In this document: positions 1 to 17,800 of the stretch, piece after piece
Layout of the letters: each line of letters opens with the position of its first letter
How positions within the stretch are numbered: position 1 is the stretch's first letter
Assembly (NCBI RefSeq): GCF_964199755.1
Contig: NC_133911.1
Coordinates: 2,197,001 to 2,261,000 of the forward strand
Reading direction: 5' to 3'
Length of the DNA: 64,000 nt
Origin: Larus michahellis
Taxonomy: Eukaryota; Chordata; Aves; Charadriiformes; Laridae
Notes under the pieces: model-generated
Databases searched by the model: none
The model's input: only the letters and a program-made list of their open reading frames with translations
Told to the model about the DNA's origin: nothing
Position numbers and translations under genes: made by a program

Positions 1-3000
1 CGTCCCCTCCGGCAGCCAGCTGCCTGGACTGCCTTTGACGCAGCCGGTGGTGGTACCGCACGGGGTGCAGATCATGCACCCCGCGGGGAGCTCCTTTCAC
101 GATTATCGGTCTGTGTACGGCGACATGAGGAATTACCATACGGCGGCACAGCTCGGGCATCCTCAGTTCCCGGGTGCCTCGCCGATCGGGTTGCCTTCCC
201 GGAGCATGACCCCATCTCAGGTGAGAAATAAAACCCTTTCTTCTCCTTCTACCTGAAAGCTGGAGCGCTTTGAGCTAATTACAGCCCCGGCGTGGCTTTG
301 TGTGGCCACAGGAGCTGAGTTTAGCTCTCTGTGATTATTCTCCAAGCCAACTTAAGTTCAAAGCACGAGAGGAGCTATTTTTGTTTGGGAAATGGGGTTC
401 GAATGCTGCTTAGCATTAGAGGAAGCTGGAAACAAACATGTTTTCTTAACTACTCTAGGACTCAAACCTACCTGCAGGTTTCTAGACGTAGAGGTTTTGG
501 GGAGAGAAATGTCAGCATCGAGGTAGCGTGGGGGTCAGACATCCTCAGGCGCCTGGCGTGGATAACGGAGGGCTTGGGGCAGGATTCGGGGGATGCGGTT
601 TCAGCTCTGGGGTGTGAGAAGCTGCTGGGGTGGCTTGGGAAGGGGCGGCTGATCCAGGCCCCACCGCAGCAGGGCTGGTGCTGTGGCGTGGAGACACCCA
701 TTTCTCCACCAGCCATCTGATGGTGTCCTGGCAGCCTTAGCATTGAACCAACGAGTTCCGATATGCCCGTGGCCCAAAATCTTTCCTTTTTCCCCCCGCC
801 GCCTGCTTCCCAGGGTCTACAGGAGGGCGAACACTCGCACCCCAGCCAGCCAGTACGCAGCAAGACTCCTCAGATCCCGCAGGATCCCAAGGGCCCGCCG
901 GCAGCAGGACCTGAACAGAGTCACCACCCCACTGTAAATAGGCACGCGGCGCCGATAGACCCTCACGTCCACCTTCAGAGGGCACAAGCGGACACGGGCC
1001 AGACCTCCTACCCTTCGCCCGTCGCTATCTCAATGAAACAGGAGCTTCCGTCACCGCACCAACCTCAGGCGGTTCCCAAGCAATCCATGTTTATCCCCAC
1101 GACGTCGGGTCCCGGCGCCCCGCCGGGGCTGCCCCTCAATCGCCCGGAGCCCCAGTCCACGCTCAAACAGGAGCCGTCTCCTCACCCCGTTTCGCAGAGA
1201 CCTGTGGACATGGTTCAGCTCCTGACAGTAAGTATTGCTCCGACGTCTTCTGATACCGCTCCGGCCTTTTCTCCTGGCCGAGTAGCCTTGTGCTCCTTGT
1301 CCGGGGAGAAACAGTCAGGTTCTGCATAGCTTGTGGCACCAAAACCCGCTCTCTCTTGGCGTCAAATGCTTCAGATGTGGAGAAGGTGGTTGATTTTCTG
1401 TCCCTGGTGAATTTTAGCTGTGTTCACGTGCACGTGACATTTACTACAGCCTCCAAATAAGGTGCTGCTGATGCAGAGGAGCCCGTATTTCTCTCGTTAC
1501 GGTTTCTCTCAGCCTGCCGGCTCAGGCAGGCAGCGCTGCGTCATTTCTACAGTCAGCAGGACTGTCAGATCTTCTTCACAGGCGGGAAAGAGTGGTGGTG
1601 TATTTAATTTAAAGAAAAAGAACAAAAAACGCCCTCCCAAAGCCTAAAGGCGGAGGAAGAGGAGGGAGATGGTGAGGAACGGGCACTGACGCGGAACCCA
1701 GAGTTGCGTTCGGCGCCGAGTATTTCCCGCGTAACCTTGGGCGACTCCCCCCTGCTGCTGCTGCTGCTCTCTCTCAATTCTCCCGTTTGTAAAAGAGAAA
1801 ATAACGTTTGGTGACAGCCCGGCTCTGCCTCGCGCTGCGGCGGGAGGCTGGAAGGTTGGGAAGTGCTCTGATGTTAGGACGAAGGGAGCCACCCAGGCTG
1901 GAAGAAAAAGGGCTCAATTACTGATTTAGCAGGACCTAACCCAAGCCCGGACCGGCGCGTATGAGGGGCGATAAGACGTTACATCTGTACCGAGTCCTTA
2001 AAGCAAAGCAGCGGTGTCTTTAATTGCCTGGAAAATTATCAGAGGCGAACAAGCAGCTCGGACGGGATTTAAGATCCCCCCCCCCTCACCTTCATTTGCG
2101 TTTAATATTTCTTCTCCTTCTCTTTCCAGAAATACCCGATTGTCTGGCAGGGCCTTTTGGCTCTAAAAAACGACACGGCCGCTGTTCAGCTCCACTTCGT
2201 CTCCGGTAATAACGTCTTGGCGCACCGATCCCTGCCGGCGCCGGAGGGGGGGCCGCCGCTGAGGATCGCTCAGCGCATGCGACTGGAGGCGTCGCAGCTG
2301 GAAGGCGTCGCGCGGAGAATGATGGTGAGGGGTCGGGATGGGGCGAGGACGCGTGTTTGGGGTGAGCTCCTGTCTGTGTGCTGGAAGTTGGGCTGTTCTC
2401 ACACAAAAAAACACAACCCCGCCGATTCTCGCAGAAACCTCAGCTCCCGTTGGCTTGTGTCACCGTATTTTGGGATTCTGGGAATGGCTGTGCGATTCCT
2501 TCCTCCCAAAGAGCGTGAAATGCGGATTGCACGTGGTGAGCGACTCTGCATTCGTAGGAAAGGGAATGGCGGAGTTGGGAAATCTTTGAAGTCACCCAGC
2601 CCTCGGGCCCGGAACAAATCCCTGCTGGCTCTGACACGTCGGAGTAAGGCGGGAAGTGGAATTCAGGCAGCCGTGGAAATCAGTAGTTTTCAGTCCTTTT
2701 CACCATCTGGGCTGGCCGAGCTTTCAGCACCTCTTTTGTAGGGAGTTCAAAGGGAGGATTTTCCGCCGCGGATAACGGATGTATGTCAGGAACGAGCCCG
2801 TTCCCAGCAAACGTTGGACTTAATTACTGTGTTTTCTCTCCAGGTGGAGAGCGATTACTGCCTGCTGCTGGCCTTGCCGTGCGGCCGAGACCAGGAAGAC
2901 GTAGTGAATCAGACGGAGTCGCTGAAGGCTGCGTTCATCAGCTACCTGCAGGCTAAGCAAGCTGCAGGAATCATCAACGTTCCCAACCCCGGCTCTAATC

Positions 3001-4458
3001 AGGTACCGCCGGGCAAAACCCCGCAACTTAAATCGGTAGATACTGGACCCTCCAGCCTTCCGCTTTGGCTTAACATTGGAGTTGAGCTGCCTGTTTTTAT
3101 TATTAAAACAAAATCCCCCCCATTTCCCGCGCTGGCTTCTTACATCGCCCATCAAAACGCACCGATGTAATTGATAGAATCGGTGAAGATGAACCGCGAG
3201 GCCAAAAAAACAACCCCAAACGTATGCTCAGTTTGTTCACAGCCCCGCGTCTTTGGCTGAAAACAAACCAAACCCATTTTCCAGCTCTTTTTCTGCGTTG
3301 GAAGTAGATTCCTCATTTCTTCCTCATCTCGTATCCTGAGTTTTCCGGGACACCTGGTGGTTCCTCGCTCTTGGCCACTAGGAAGGCAAAACCATTGGGG
3401 TTCGGTGATGAGGGGCGTTTATTCCGCTGTGTTGCTGCATCGCATCAAATTTAAACTGTTCCCTGGGTCTGAACAGCCCGGAACGAGCGGTCGGTGCTCG
3501 GAGACGTGGCTGAAATGATAATTAATGGGAATTTTTCTGCCTTTCCCAATAAAACCAGCGGCTTTTACATCCCCGGGGAGGAAAAACTCCTCACTTTGGG
3601 AACCGCGCCTGAGGCTGCTGGGCACCGTCTCCGTTCCTATACAAGCGCCGGTTCACGAGCCTTTAAGCGCCCAAAAAAATCATCCGAATGTCCCATTTTA
3701 AAACATTTTTGGCCAGCCCTCGCCCAGGTTTCTCTCTCACCCGCGGTTCTTTCCTCTGGTGGTTTCTCGCTCTTGGCCGCTATAGAGACAAAACCATCGG
3801 GGTTTGGTGATGTGGGACGTTTATTTCGCTGCATTGGATCAAATTTAAGCTGTTCCCTGGGTGTAAACTGCCCAGAACGAGCGGTCGGTGCTCGGAGCGG
3901 CCGCTGAAATGATAATTAATTGGGAAAGGCAGAAAAATTCCCATAAAAGCGGCTTTTACATCGCCGGTGCGCAAAAACTCCCCGCCTTGGGACCCGCACC
4001 TGAGGCCGCTGGGCACCGTCTCCCTTCTTATACAAGCGCCGGTTTATGAGCACCCAAAAAATCATCCGAATTACCTTTTTTAAAACATTTTCGGCCAGCG
4101 CTGCCCTGTGGTGCTTTTCCTCTGGTGGTTTCTGGCTCTTGGCCGCTGTAACGACAAAACCATCGGGGTTTGGGGATGTGGGGCGTTTATTCCAGCCGCG
4201 TTACAAATGCGGGTTTACGAGCCTTTTAACACCCAAAAAATCATCCAAATGACTGTTTTTTAAGACATTTTTGCCCCCCCCGCCCTCTGGTTTCCCTCTC
4301 ACCCGCGCTGCCTTTCTCCCTCGCAGCCTGCCTACGTTCTGCAGATCTTCCCACCCTGCGAATTTTCGGAAAGCCACCTGTCCCGCCTGGCCCCGGACCT
4401 CCTCGCCAGCATCTCCAACATCTCTCCTCACCTGATGATCGTCATCGCCTCGGTATGA
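1..4458 (+). CDS. SPEN: SPEN (SHARP/MINT), C-terminal part with SPOC domain; five exons, 5' partial
   Basis: SPEN is a large nuclear RNA-binding co-repressor whose C-terminal SPOC domain recruits SMRT/NCoR-HDAC complexes; it acts in Notch/RBPJ and nuclear-receptor repression and in Xist silencing. Exons seen: <1-220, 814-1227, 2130-2324, 2844-3002 and 4327-4458 (stop TGA at 4456-4458). All junctions are GT-AG and phase 0, giving 372 visible residues. The first two exons carry the Pro/Gln-rich linker (VVVPHGVQIMHPAGSS, TVNRHAAPIDPHVHLQRA). The last three form SPOC, from KYPIVWQGLLALK through VSGNNVLAHRSLP and YCLLLALPCGRDQEDV to the terminus SPHLMIVIASV. The frame enters the window open, so the RRM and central exons lie upstream. 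One substitution relative to the human protein as I recall it sits at an exon end (QLLT before KYP, human QLLK). The gene runs tail-to-tail with ZBTB17, as in mammals. Confidence 0.97.
3350..4275 (+). repeat. Tandem triplication in the last SPEN intron
   Basis: Three diverged copies of one unit lie head-to-tail, beginning near 3355, 3757 and 4123. Landmarks shared by the copies are TGGTGGTTTCTCGCTC, GACAAAACCATCGGGGTTTG, a tract containing GAACGAGCGGTCGGTGCTCG, and an end containing CAAAAAATCATCCGAAT. Spacing is about 400 then 366 bp. The third copy lacks most of the middle, so it is about 150 bp long. The last copy stops about 50 bp before the final SPEN acceptor, whose pyrimidine tract (CTCTCACCCGCG) resembles the unit edge. 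Confidence 0.85.
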
Positions 4459-4486
4459 GCTGTTTAACCGCTTAACTGAACTCGAA

Positions 4487-4520
<34 letters not shown>

Positions 4521-4551
4521 GAAATTTTTTTTTTCCAAGGCCCTGCAGCAA

Positions 4552-4585
<34 letters not shown>

Positions 4586-5890
4586 AGAGAGAGAGAGAGA
4601 GAGCCCACAAAAACCACACACACAAAAAAAAAAAAAAATTAAAAAAAATAAATAAAAAGAGAGAAAGTCCTGAAAAAAGAAAATGCTGCCAGAGTACCAG
4701 CCTCCTGCCCTCACCGGCCTCGATCAAACTGTCGCTGGGGAGCGGATCCGCTCCCTCGGATGTTTACATATTGCTTTAGCTTACGGACAACTGATGCACT
4801 CGGCGGGCGGACCGGGCTGGGGTTCCTGTGCCTCCTTTTTTGGGGAAAAGAGGAAAAAAAAAAAAAAAAAAAAAAAAAAAGGAAGAAGAAGAAGAAAAAA
4901 GAAAAAAAAAAAAAAAAAAGGAGGGCTTATTTTTTTTAACAAAAAAAAAAGGAGAAAAAAAGAAAAAAGAACCTGAACTGCCTTTGCACTAAATTAGTGA
5001 CTCGGACCTTTGCACAGTTGGGGACACGCTGTGACGTTCTGGATGTCTTGACACACATTTAACCCGCGCCGTGGACTTTAAAACGCAGGACCTGGGGACT
5101 TCTGCTGAGATTTGTGGGTCAAGGATCATTTCACACATTATTATTTTTTTTTAAAATTTTATTTTATTGGTTGGGGTTGGTTTTTTTTCCCTTTTATTTT
5201 TTTTTTTTGTTTTTTTTTTTTTAAAAAATTTTTTTTTTTTTTCTGGATGTGAACCTTCCTCTCCTCCGCTCGCCCCCCCCTCCCCCCCCCGCTGCAGCCG
5301 TCTTCTCTTCATCTGGGATGTACAGTTTACACTGAAAAAAAAAGAAAAAAAAAAATATTAAAAAAACAACAACAACAAAAAAAAACAAAACAAAAAAGAA
5401 AAAAAAAAAAACAAAACAAAACAAAAGGGAGAGCTATTTTCCTTCCCGGTGGGATATGCAGAACTCAGTGGGTGTGTGTATATATAAATATATATATAAT
5501 ATATATAAATATATATAATACTGACTTTAAAAAAAAAAAAAAAAAGACAAAAAATCAAATCCCCACAACATACATTTTTTTTTAATCTGTGCCAAAAAAT
5601 GTGTTTTCAGAGAAAATCTTATTTTCATACTCAGACTTTGTATTGTCACTCATTTGTAAGTGCGCTTCATTTAAACATGCCCCCCCCGTCCCCCCCCCGT
5701 CCCCCGAGCTGTGGAAGTGTTATACACTTGTACAAAAGACTTTCTCCCCCCCCGCCCCCCCTTCGCCTTCCCTTAACACTTATTAATTTATGGAACTGTT
5801 TTTTTTTTTTTGTTTGTTTTTTCTCAGCGCAGTTTTGTTTTGTGTGTCCATTGGATTACAAACTTTATTAAAAAATACAAAACACCTCGG
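4459..5890 (+). other. SPEN: SPEN 3' UTR
   Basis: The stretch from the stop codon to just past an ATTAAA signal has no gene-like frame. It contains long T and A runs (T at about 4488-4513, A at about 4555-4582, then GA repeats; more A/T runs at 4855-4970, 5145-5245 and 5335-5425), a TATATA tract near 5480-5520, and C runs near 5270-5290 and 5685-5760. Non-repetitive islands such as 4975-5140 look like the conserved mammalian SPEN 3' UTR (recognition from memory, not aligned). The exact 3' end is inferred. Confidence 0.75.
5867..5872 (+). terminator. SPEN: SPEN polyadenylation signal (ATTAAA)
   Basis: ATTAAA lies in the context ACAAACTTTATTAAAAA, about 1.4 kb after the SPEN stop, followed by AC-rich then GC-rich sequence. 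It is the most plausible distal poly(A) signal before the repeat-filled spacer. Confidence 0.6.
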
Positions 5891-5914
5891 CGCCCGCATC
5901 TCCTCCCTCGGCCG

Positions 5915-5975
5915 CGCGGGATTCGGGGGGGGGGCGGGGGGGTGGAGCGGATGGAGGGCGGGGGGCTCTTGTTTT

Positions 5976-6007
<32 letters not shown>

Positions 6008-6598
6008 ACCCCCCAAACCCATCATTTTAGGGGAGCGAACTCAGATCTCTTCCTTTTCCTTTGTGTGTTGTAAATATTGGTTGAAAACCAAAGCGGCGAT
6101 TCCCCCCCCCCCCCCCCCCCGCCCCCCCCCTTTTAATTTCAACACTCACCGACTACCTGCAAAAAAAAAAAAAAAAAAACCAAAAAAAAAAAAATCCCCA
6201 AGTTTTGATACGCGTCGTCCTTTGAAAAGCAAGAGCCGAAATTCCCCCTTCCCCCCCCCCCCCGCCCCCCCCCCAACTTTGCCGCCCTGGGAGCGGCGTT
6301 GCCCAAACCCTCCCTTCGCCCCCAGCGGCCGTGCAGGCGGGTTAAAATCAAGAAGATACGGTAAAAAAGGAGATTTAAGAGACAATTTGGGGGGTTTGCA
6401 GCCCGCCAGTGGGGGGGGTGTTAAAGACGGGGAGACACCCCCCCCCCACCCACACCCCCCCCTTGGCAGCAGAGGAGAGCCCGTTTTGGGTTAAAAAGGC
6501 AAAAAGGTGCTGCCGGCGCCCCAGGATGAAGGTGCTGGGGCGGGGGGGGGGGGGGGGGGCGAGTCCAGCTCTGTGTGGCCCCTCCCGGGGATTAGGAC

Positions 6599-6632
<34 letters not shown>

Positions 6633-6650
6633 ACGGTGCCCCGGGGGTGG
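5915..6650. repeat. Homopolymer-dense spacer (poly-C, poly-G, poly-A)
   Basis: Runs of G (5925-5942, 6541-6559), A (5978-5997, 6160-6195) and C (6102-6130, 6247-6275, and about 33 consecutive C at 6600-6632) alternate with short unique stretches. There is no gene-like frame. Run lengths here are the positions most likely to be wrong in any assembly. Confidence 0.8.
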
Positions 6651-8110
6651 TCAGGGGGATGGAGGGACAGACGGACACGGGGACAGGTGTGAAATCGCTG
6701 GTTTTCGGAGTGGGGCCTTTGGGGCAAAGAGTCGAATTTTGGGGGTTGGAGCAGGTTGGGGGGGGGGGGGGAGGGGGGGGGGGAGGGGGCCTGAGCAGGC
6801 GCCTGTCCCTGTGCCCGTCTGTCCGTGTGTCCGTCTGTCCGTGCATCCGTCCCTACGCCATCCGTCTGTCCCCGTCCCCTTTCCCCCCACCCCAGGGGCA
6901 CGAGGGGGACTGTGGCTGCAGCTCCGGACGGACACACGGACACTGGCTGTCCAGGCAGAAAGAGGGACGGTGGCAGGTGTGGCCGGACACACGGACGGAT
7001 GGCTGGCTGCATGGATGGACGGACAGCCCTATGGACACACGGACGGGGGGTGGAGGGGGGGGGAGAACATCCAGCTGGACACCGGGACGGGCCCACGTCC
7101 AGCCAGAGACGCGGCCCGTTGCCCGGCCAGCTGGACGCTCCCCTCCTCCCCTCCCCCCGGCACAAATGAGCTAAAACCGGACTTTTTTGCCCCAAAGTCC
7201 CTGCTCTGAAAACCAGCAATTTCACACACCCCCCACCAAGGGCAGGATCAGGCCCTTTACACCTCCCCCAAAGCGTCCGTCTGTCCGTCCATGCCCTGGC
7301 TGTGTGTCTGTGGCCAGGATCTGGACTGGACCAGCCCCAACCCGGGATGTTGCGGGGGGGGCAGGGGATGGAATGGGCCAAGGGCCCGATCCTGCCGGGG
7401 GGGGGGGGGGGGGTGTGGTGTGGTGAAATTCCTGGTTTTCGCCTTTGGGGCAAAAAGTCCTTTTTTTTTTTTTTCCTTGCATTAATCCCAGGGAGGGGGT
7501 GGAGGAGGGGAGCGGCTGGTGGGATGTACAAGTGTCCGGCTGGACCTGGACCTGTCCGTGTGTCCGACTGGATCTGCCGCTGTCCCTGTGTCCAGCTGTG
7601 GATCCGACCATCCGTCCGTCTGTCCGTCCAGCTGGATCCGTCCCCATCTGTGGCGCTGTGCCCCTGCAGGGCAGCCCTGAATTCCGCCCCCCAGCCCCCA
7701 GGGATGGGGACGGGGCTGGGGACAGACAGACAGACAGGTGCCCGGACAGACGCACGGACAGTTGCAGGTAGAGCCGGACACACGGACAGGGGGACGGTTG
7801 GACAGCCCTAAGGATACACGGCTGGGGAGACGGACGCACGGACAGCAGGTCCAGGCAGACACACGGAAGGTGTCACGGCCACGGGGGTGGGGAGGGTGTT
7901 TAGCTGGACGGACAGACGTGGTCATGCTCTCGGACACACGGCCAGTAGCACCCACAGCCGGACACACGGACACCCGTACATCCAACCGGCCAGATGCCCA
8001 CCCAGCTGGACGCTCTCCTCCTTCACCCCTGGCATAAATGCCCTAAAAATGCCTCCAAAAACCAGCGCATGGACAGACGGACACACGGATGCCGGGGGCG
8101 GGGGGGGGTG
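6640..8110. repeat. GGACACACGGAC-type minisatellite with alternately inverted blocks
   Basis: The array is built of short GGACAGACGGAC / GTCCGTCTGTCC words that switch strand along its length. Embedded larger blocks alternate in orientation. The block containing CTGGTTTTCG...CTTTGGGGCAAA is direct at about 6685-6735 and 7415-7465, and inverted at 7180-7230. The block CAGCTGGACGCTC...CATAAATGC is at 7125-7175 and 7995-8050, with its reverse complement at 7485-7545. Blocks 7125-7260 and 7370-7545 form an imperfect palindrome with a spacer of about 110 bp. No real coding sequence was recognised in it. Confidence 0.85.
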
Positions 8111-9026
8111 ACGGGGGGAGGTGTGTGGGGGGGTGGGTGGTGTTCAGGCCTTGTCCTGACTTCAGTGCCCCCAGGCCTCCCCCCCACAGGGCTGGGTGGG
8201 GGGTGTGTGTGTGGGGGGGGTTTGTGTGCCCCTTGTCCTGCCCCAGGGCACCCCGAGAAGAGCCTGGATCGGGCCCTTTCCCCCCATAGAGCCCCCCCCC
8301 AGGGTCCCTGAGCCTGGAGGCCCCCCCTCCATCACATGTTCCCCCCTCCATGTTGGGGGACGTGCAGCCCCCTCAGCCCCCAGCACTGAGGGGGACGAGG
8401 GATGGGGATGGAGCCAGTGCTGACCCCCCCCCTCCCCCCCCAGCACCCGGGTTGGGGGGGGGCCACAGGGACAGACACCCAACCCCTGACCCCAGGAGCC
8501 CCCAGACCCCCCCCCCGCCCTTGACAGCAGTGGGGACACCCCACAGTGGTGACAGCTGAGCCCCCAGATCCCTGGGTGGGGGGGGGGCAGAACCAGGCTG
8601 CGTACATGCCCTCCCCCCCCCCTCCCCAGCCTTGATCCTAGGGGCCCAGCAGAACGTTTTTGTCCTTTTTTAAACCCAAACTGGGCTCTCCTCCGCCTCC
8701 AGCCCCACTCACCCTCGGTCCAGGGGGAGCTGGGGGGGGGGGAAGGGAATGTCTCCCCTCTCTTCAACCCAAAAGCCCCAGTGACAAATCCTAAACCGCC
8801 ACCTTTTTTTTTAACCTTTATCATCTCCATTATCCCCCTTTTCAATCACTTGTGCCCTCATTAGCGATTAAACGAGTATTTCAGTAACTGCCCCCCCCCG
8901 AGGGGCTCCGCGGCTGGGGACCCCCTCCTCCCCCCACCGCATGATCTGGGGATGGGGCGGGGGGGGGCCCCCCAAAGTGCCATCAGCATCACCCCCCCCA
9001 GCAGCAGCCGTTAGAAAATATTGCAA
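8111..9026. other. Intergenic end of the SPEN-ZBTB17 spacer
   Basis: G/C-run-rich sequence with no recognisable gene. A fragment near 8255-8285 (GGATCGGGCCCTTTCCCCC) is a relic of the palindromic block of the preceding array. It ends at the ZBTB17 poly(A) signal. Confidence 0.6.
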
Positions 9027-9032
9027 TTTATT
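9027..9032 (-). terminator. ZBTB17: ZBTB17 polyadenylation signal (AATAAA on the minus strand)
   Basis: TTTATT on the plus strand reads AATAAA on the minus strand, about 77 bp past the ZBTB17 stop codon. That gives a short 3' UTR. Confidence 0.65.
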
Positions 9033-9108
9033 CCATCTCTCTGCTTCCAGAAATACACTTTTTACACCGTTTCCAAGCAGCTGTCTTTTAAATAAAGGCG
9101 AGGGGGAG

Positions 9109-14800
<5,692 letters not shown>

Positions 14801-14802
14801 GG

Positions 14803-17800
14803 CTGCGGGGAGAAAAAAAAACAAAACCCGGGAGGGAGGGTGAGACGGGTGCCGAAACCCCAACGCCACATCAGAAAGGGCCACGAAACAGGACAGATCA
14901 CAAAGTCATGGATTAACCACAACCCAAACACCCTGTTAGTTAAAAAACGTGGCTCAAAAAGGACTAATTTCAGCTCCTCACTACAGCTGTCAGCCTCCCC
15001 CACCAAATACAACCCCAAAACTCCTCCTGTAACACACACAACGCTGACACGGGGCTGCAGAGAGAACTGATTGAACAGTCCATATTTTTTTTTTTGCCAT
15101 CCTAGCAGCATTTAAAACACATCTATTGCTCTTCATCCGGCCCAACCCGCAAGTAGGAACCCTCCTGCCTCTGCCAATGTGTCCCTTTGGGGAGCAGGCG
15201 GTGCCACTGCTCCTACCGCAGGCGCAGCGCGGAAAGCGTTCATCAAAATCTTCAAGCTCCTGCTCATTTGAGGCGCTCGCATCATGATGCCGAGGGATTT
15301 TAATTTTTTTATTGTGTGTCCAGAGGGAGTTCTCCCTGCTCAAAGCATGACTTTGGCTGAGGAAGGCTGGCAAAATCCTGGAAACGCCGCGAAAGCCAAT
15401 TTTTCAACAAAGTCCCTGTCGGCAAGCTTGATCTGCTGCCACGTGTCGGGTTTTCTCCCGGGCTGCACCCACAGAGCGCAGGGTAGAGAATGAAGGGTTT
15501 GCACTTGGCTTAGTTTTCCGAAAATTATTCCTCCACGGGCTGAAGGGATCTTTTCATCCATGAGCAAGGGACGAGGAGAAAGCAAACGGGGACAATCCAT
15601 GGTTATTTGGGTCAACCTGCCAGGCCGGGAAGCCCCTAAAGCTCTGCCTGCTGGCAGAGGCAAAGTTATGCCCAGGGAAAGTCTTGGTTTTGATGCTAAG
15701 TCGGCGCTTGACGTCTCTCCGCAGGTTTCCAGCCCATAGCAGTCACTTTTCCATTTCACCAGCTCTTAAAAAGAGGATGGGGAGTCTCAGGTCGGGGAAA
15801 GGCAACGGGTTTGGATGCACAAAACCAGGCAGCCGTGAGTACGTCCCTTCCCCTGGATCCATTCGAGCACGCACAAGCGCGCAGCAGGCACGCACGGCGG
15901 GCAGAGGGAGCCTCCTCCTGTCTGCTGCGGGTGCTAGCAACGCGCCCGCTGAAAGATCTTCTGCCCAAGGATCGATCTGGCTTCCGAAACCGTTCCCGAC
16001 ACCTCCAACAGCACCAGATCATGTACCGAGAGAGAACATTTCACTCCCAAAAGCAGCTATTTGTCTTCGCAATTAACTCACCGCCACGACTTTCCCCAGC
16101 TCTTCAAAACATGGGGTACTTTTTAACCAAACACCCACAGCCTGTCCCAAAATACATCCCTTGAGAGCCAGAAAAATCAGTATTTGTATCAAAATCTGTC
16201 TCAGCCCCCACATACGTGTGACCCTTGCAAAGGAAACTCCGGAAAAAAAGGGGAGGATTTTCCCAGCAGGACAAGCAATGCTGCCTTCCGTGCTTGGAAA
16301 GCCCTGCGCAGCACGACCTGAGAAATCACGACTGTTTGATGCACTAAAAGGCTATTTTTGGTAATTTGTAGGAGGCACTTTGCATCTGAATTATGATTTT
16401 TATCACTCCCTGATTGGACTCGCCTCAGCTTCGCACCCGAGCTTTGCGAGGGAAGCAAAATCCCAAGAAATCCAACTCCTCCTGAAAAACTTCATCTTTT
16501 CTGCGGTTTCCTCCATAACGTCACTTTACAGCTTGGTTGGAGCACGTGAGCGCAGCGGGGCAGAGGTTGGGACGAGCTGCGCATCACTCTCACACCCAAA
16601 CCCAGTGCCCAACCTCCCCCCAACAGCTGAGATCATCTTTGCACACTAAAATCCCTGACTTAAAGCTGTAAAAATCCCAAATATCTGGACCAAAAAACCC
16701 ATGGTGTACCCAAAACGCCACCCTGGTTCCTTGCCACCGCTTTGGCAGGGCCAGTTTGCGGCTCCAGTGCCAACATCTGTCTCTTTCCTCGACTGCAAAT
16801 AGGGATGGATCTGGGAGGGCAAATCCAAATCAGGCACTGCTGGTCCCCCCCGACCGCTAAATTAATTATCCCCCATTAATTAGTGCAAACCCATCACTGT
16901 CGCCTGTTTAAGGTAGTGGCACTGTCTGAGGACATGTGTCAGAGCTCCTCATCTGAAAAACAAAGATAAGCCAGGATGGGTGCCCGATCTCACCCCTGCG
17001 CTGCAAGGATCGGAGATATCCGGAGGACCGAGGCTGCAGGCGAGACGGTTGCGGCTCTCCTCCAGAGTTTTCCCCCTTCCCAGTGCTAAAGTCAGTCTCT
17101 ACGCGGCCATCCTGGGAGAAACAGGACGCAAAGCTCCGTTTTAAAACCCAAATCTTGAGTGTCGAAGGCACCAAGGTCCAACGCCACCGACCCAGGACCC
17201 ACCACACCCCGATTTCACCTTGTCGGAGGCATGCGAGCACCGTTCCCCCTCCTGACCTCTCACGGCTGTCGAGTCTCTCATTACCCGATTAATCACAGAA
17301 AAGCTTTGTTATGAGAACACCCACACCCGCCGCACGCACTCGCAGAGATAAATGCGGTCCCAGGGAGCTTCCCACATGAGCTCTGTTAAGCTCTCTTGGC
17401 CTTATTAATGACATTAACCTCTCCCCATACCTGCCATCTGAGCATCTACCTATTAAAAAACCCCCAAAGTTTACGTAAATTGGAAAAAAATAGTGATTTA
17501 AATGTTGCCTTTCAATGCTGCCACCATTCAGCCATTCATTCTTATGCTGAGAAGATAAAAAGGAAGAGAGGGTTTACTTTCTGCCTACCGTCATCTCCCT
17601 TCTCGTGTGTCAGCAGCCCTAATCCTTTCAGTCTCTGCGAAGAGGAGCCTGTCCTCATTTCCAGTAACTGATTCTGCAACATTTTCAGTTAAAAAAATAA
17701 AGTTAAGAGCTGATCTGACCGGAGCATTCAAGGTACAGATGTGCTAATAATACAAATTATGAAATAGGGAAAGGCTCTGGAATTTGTGGTCAGCAGCGAA

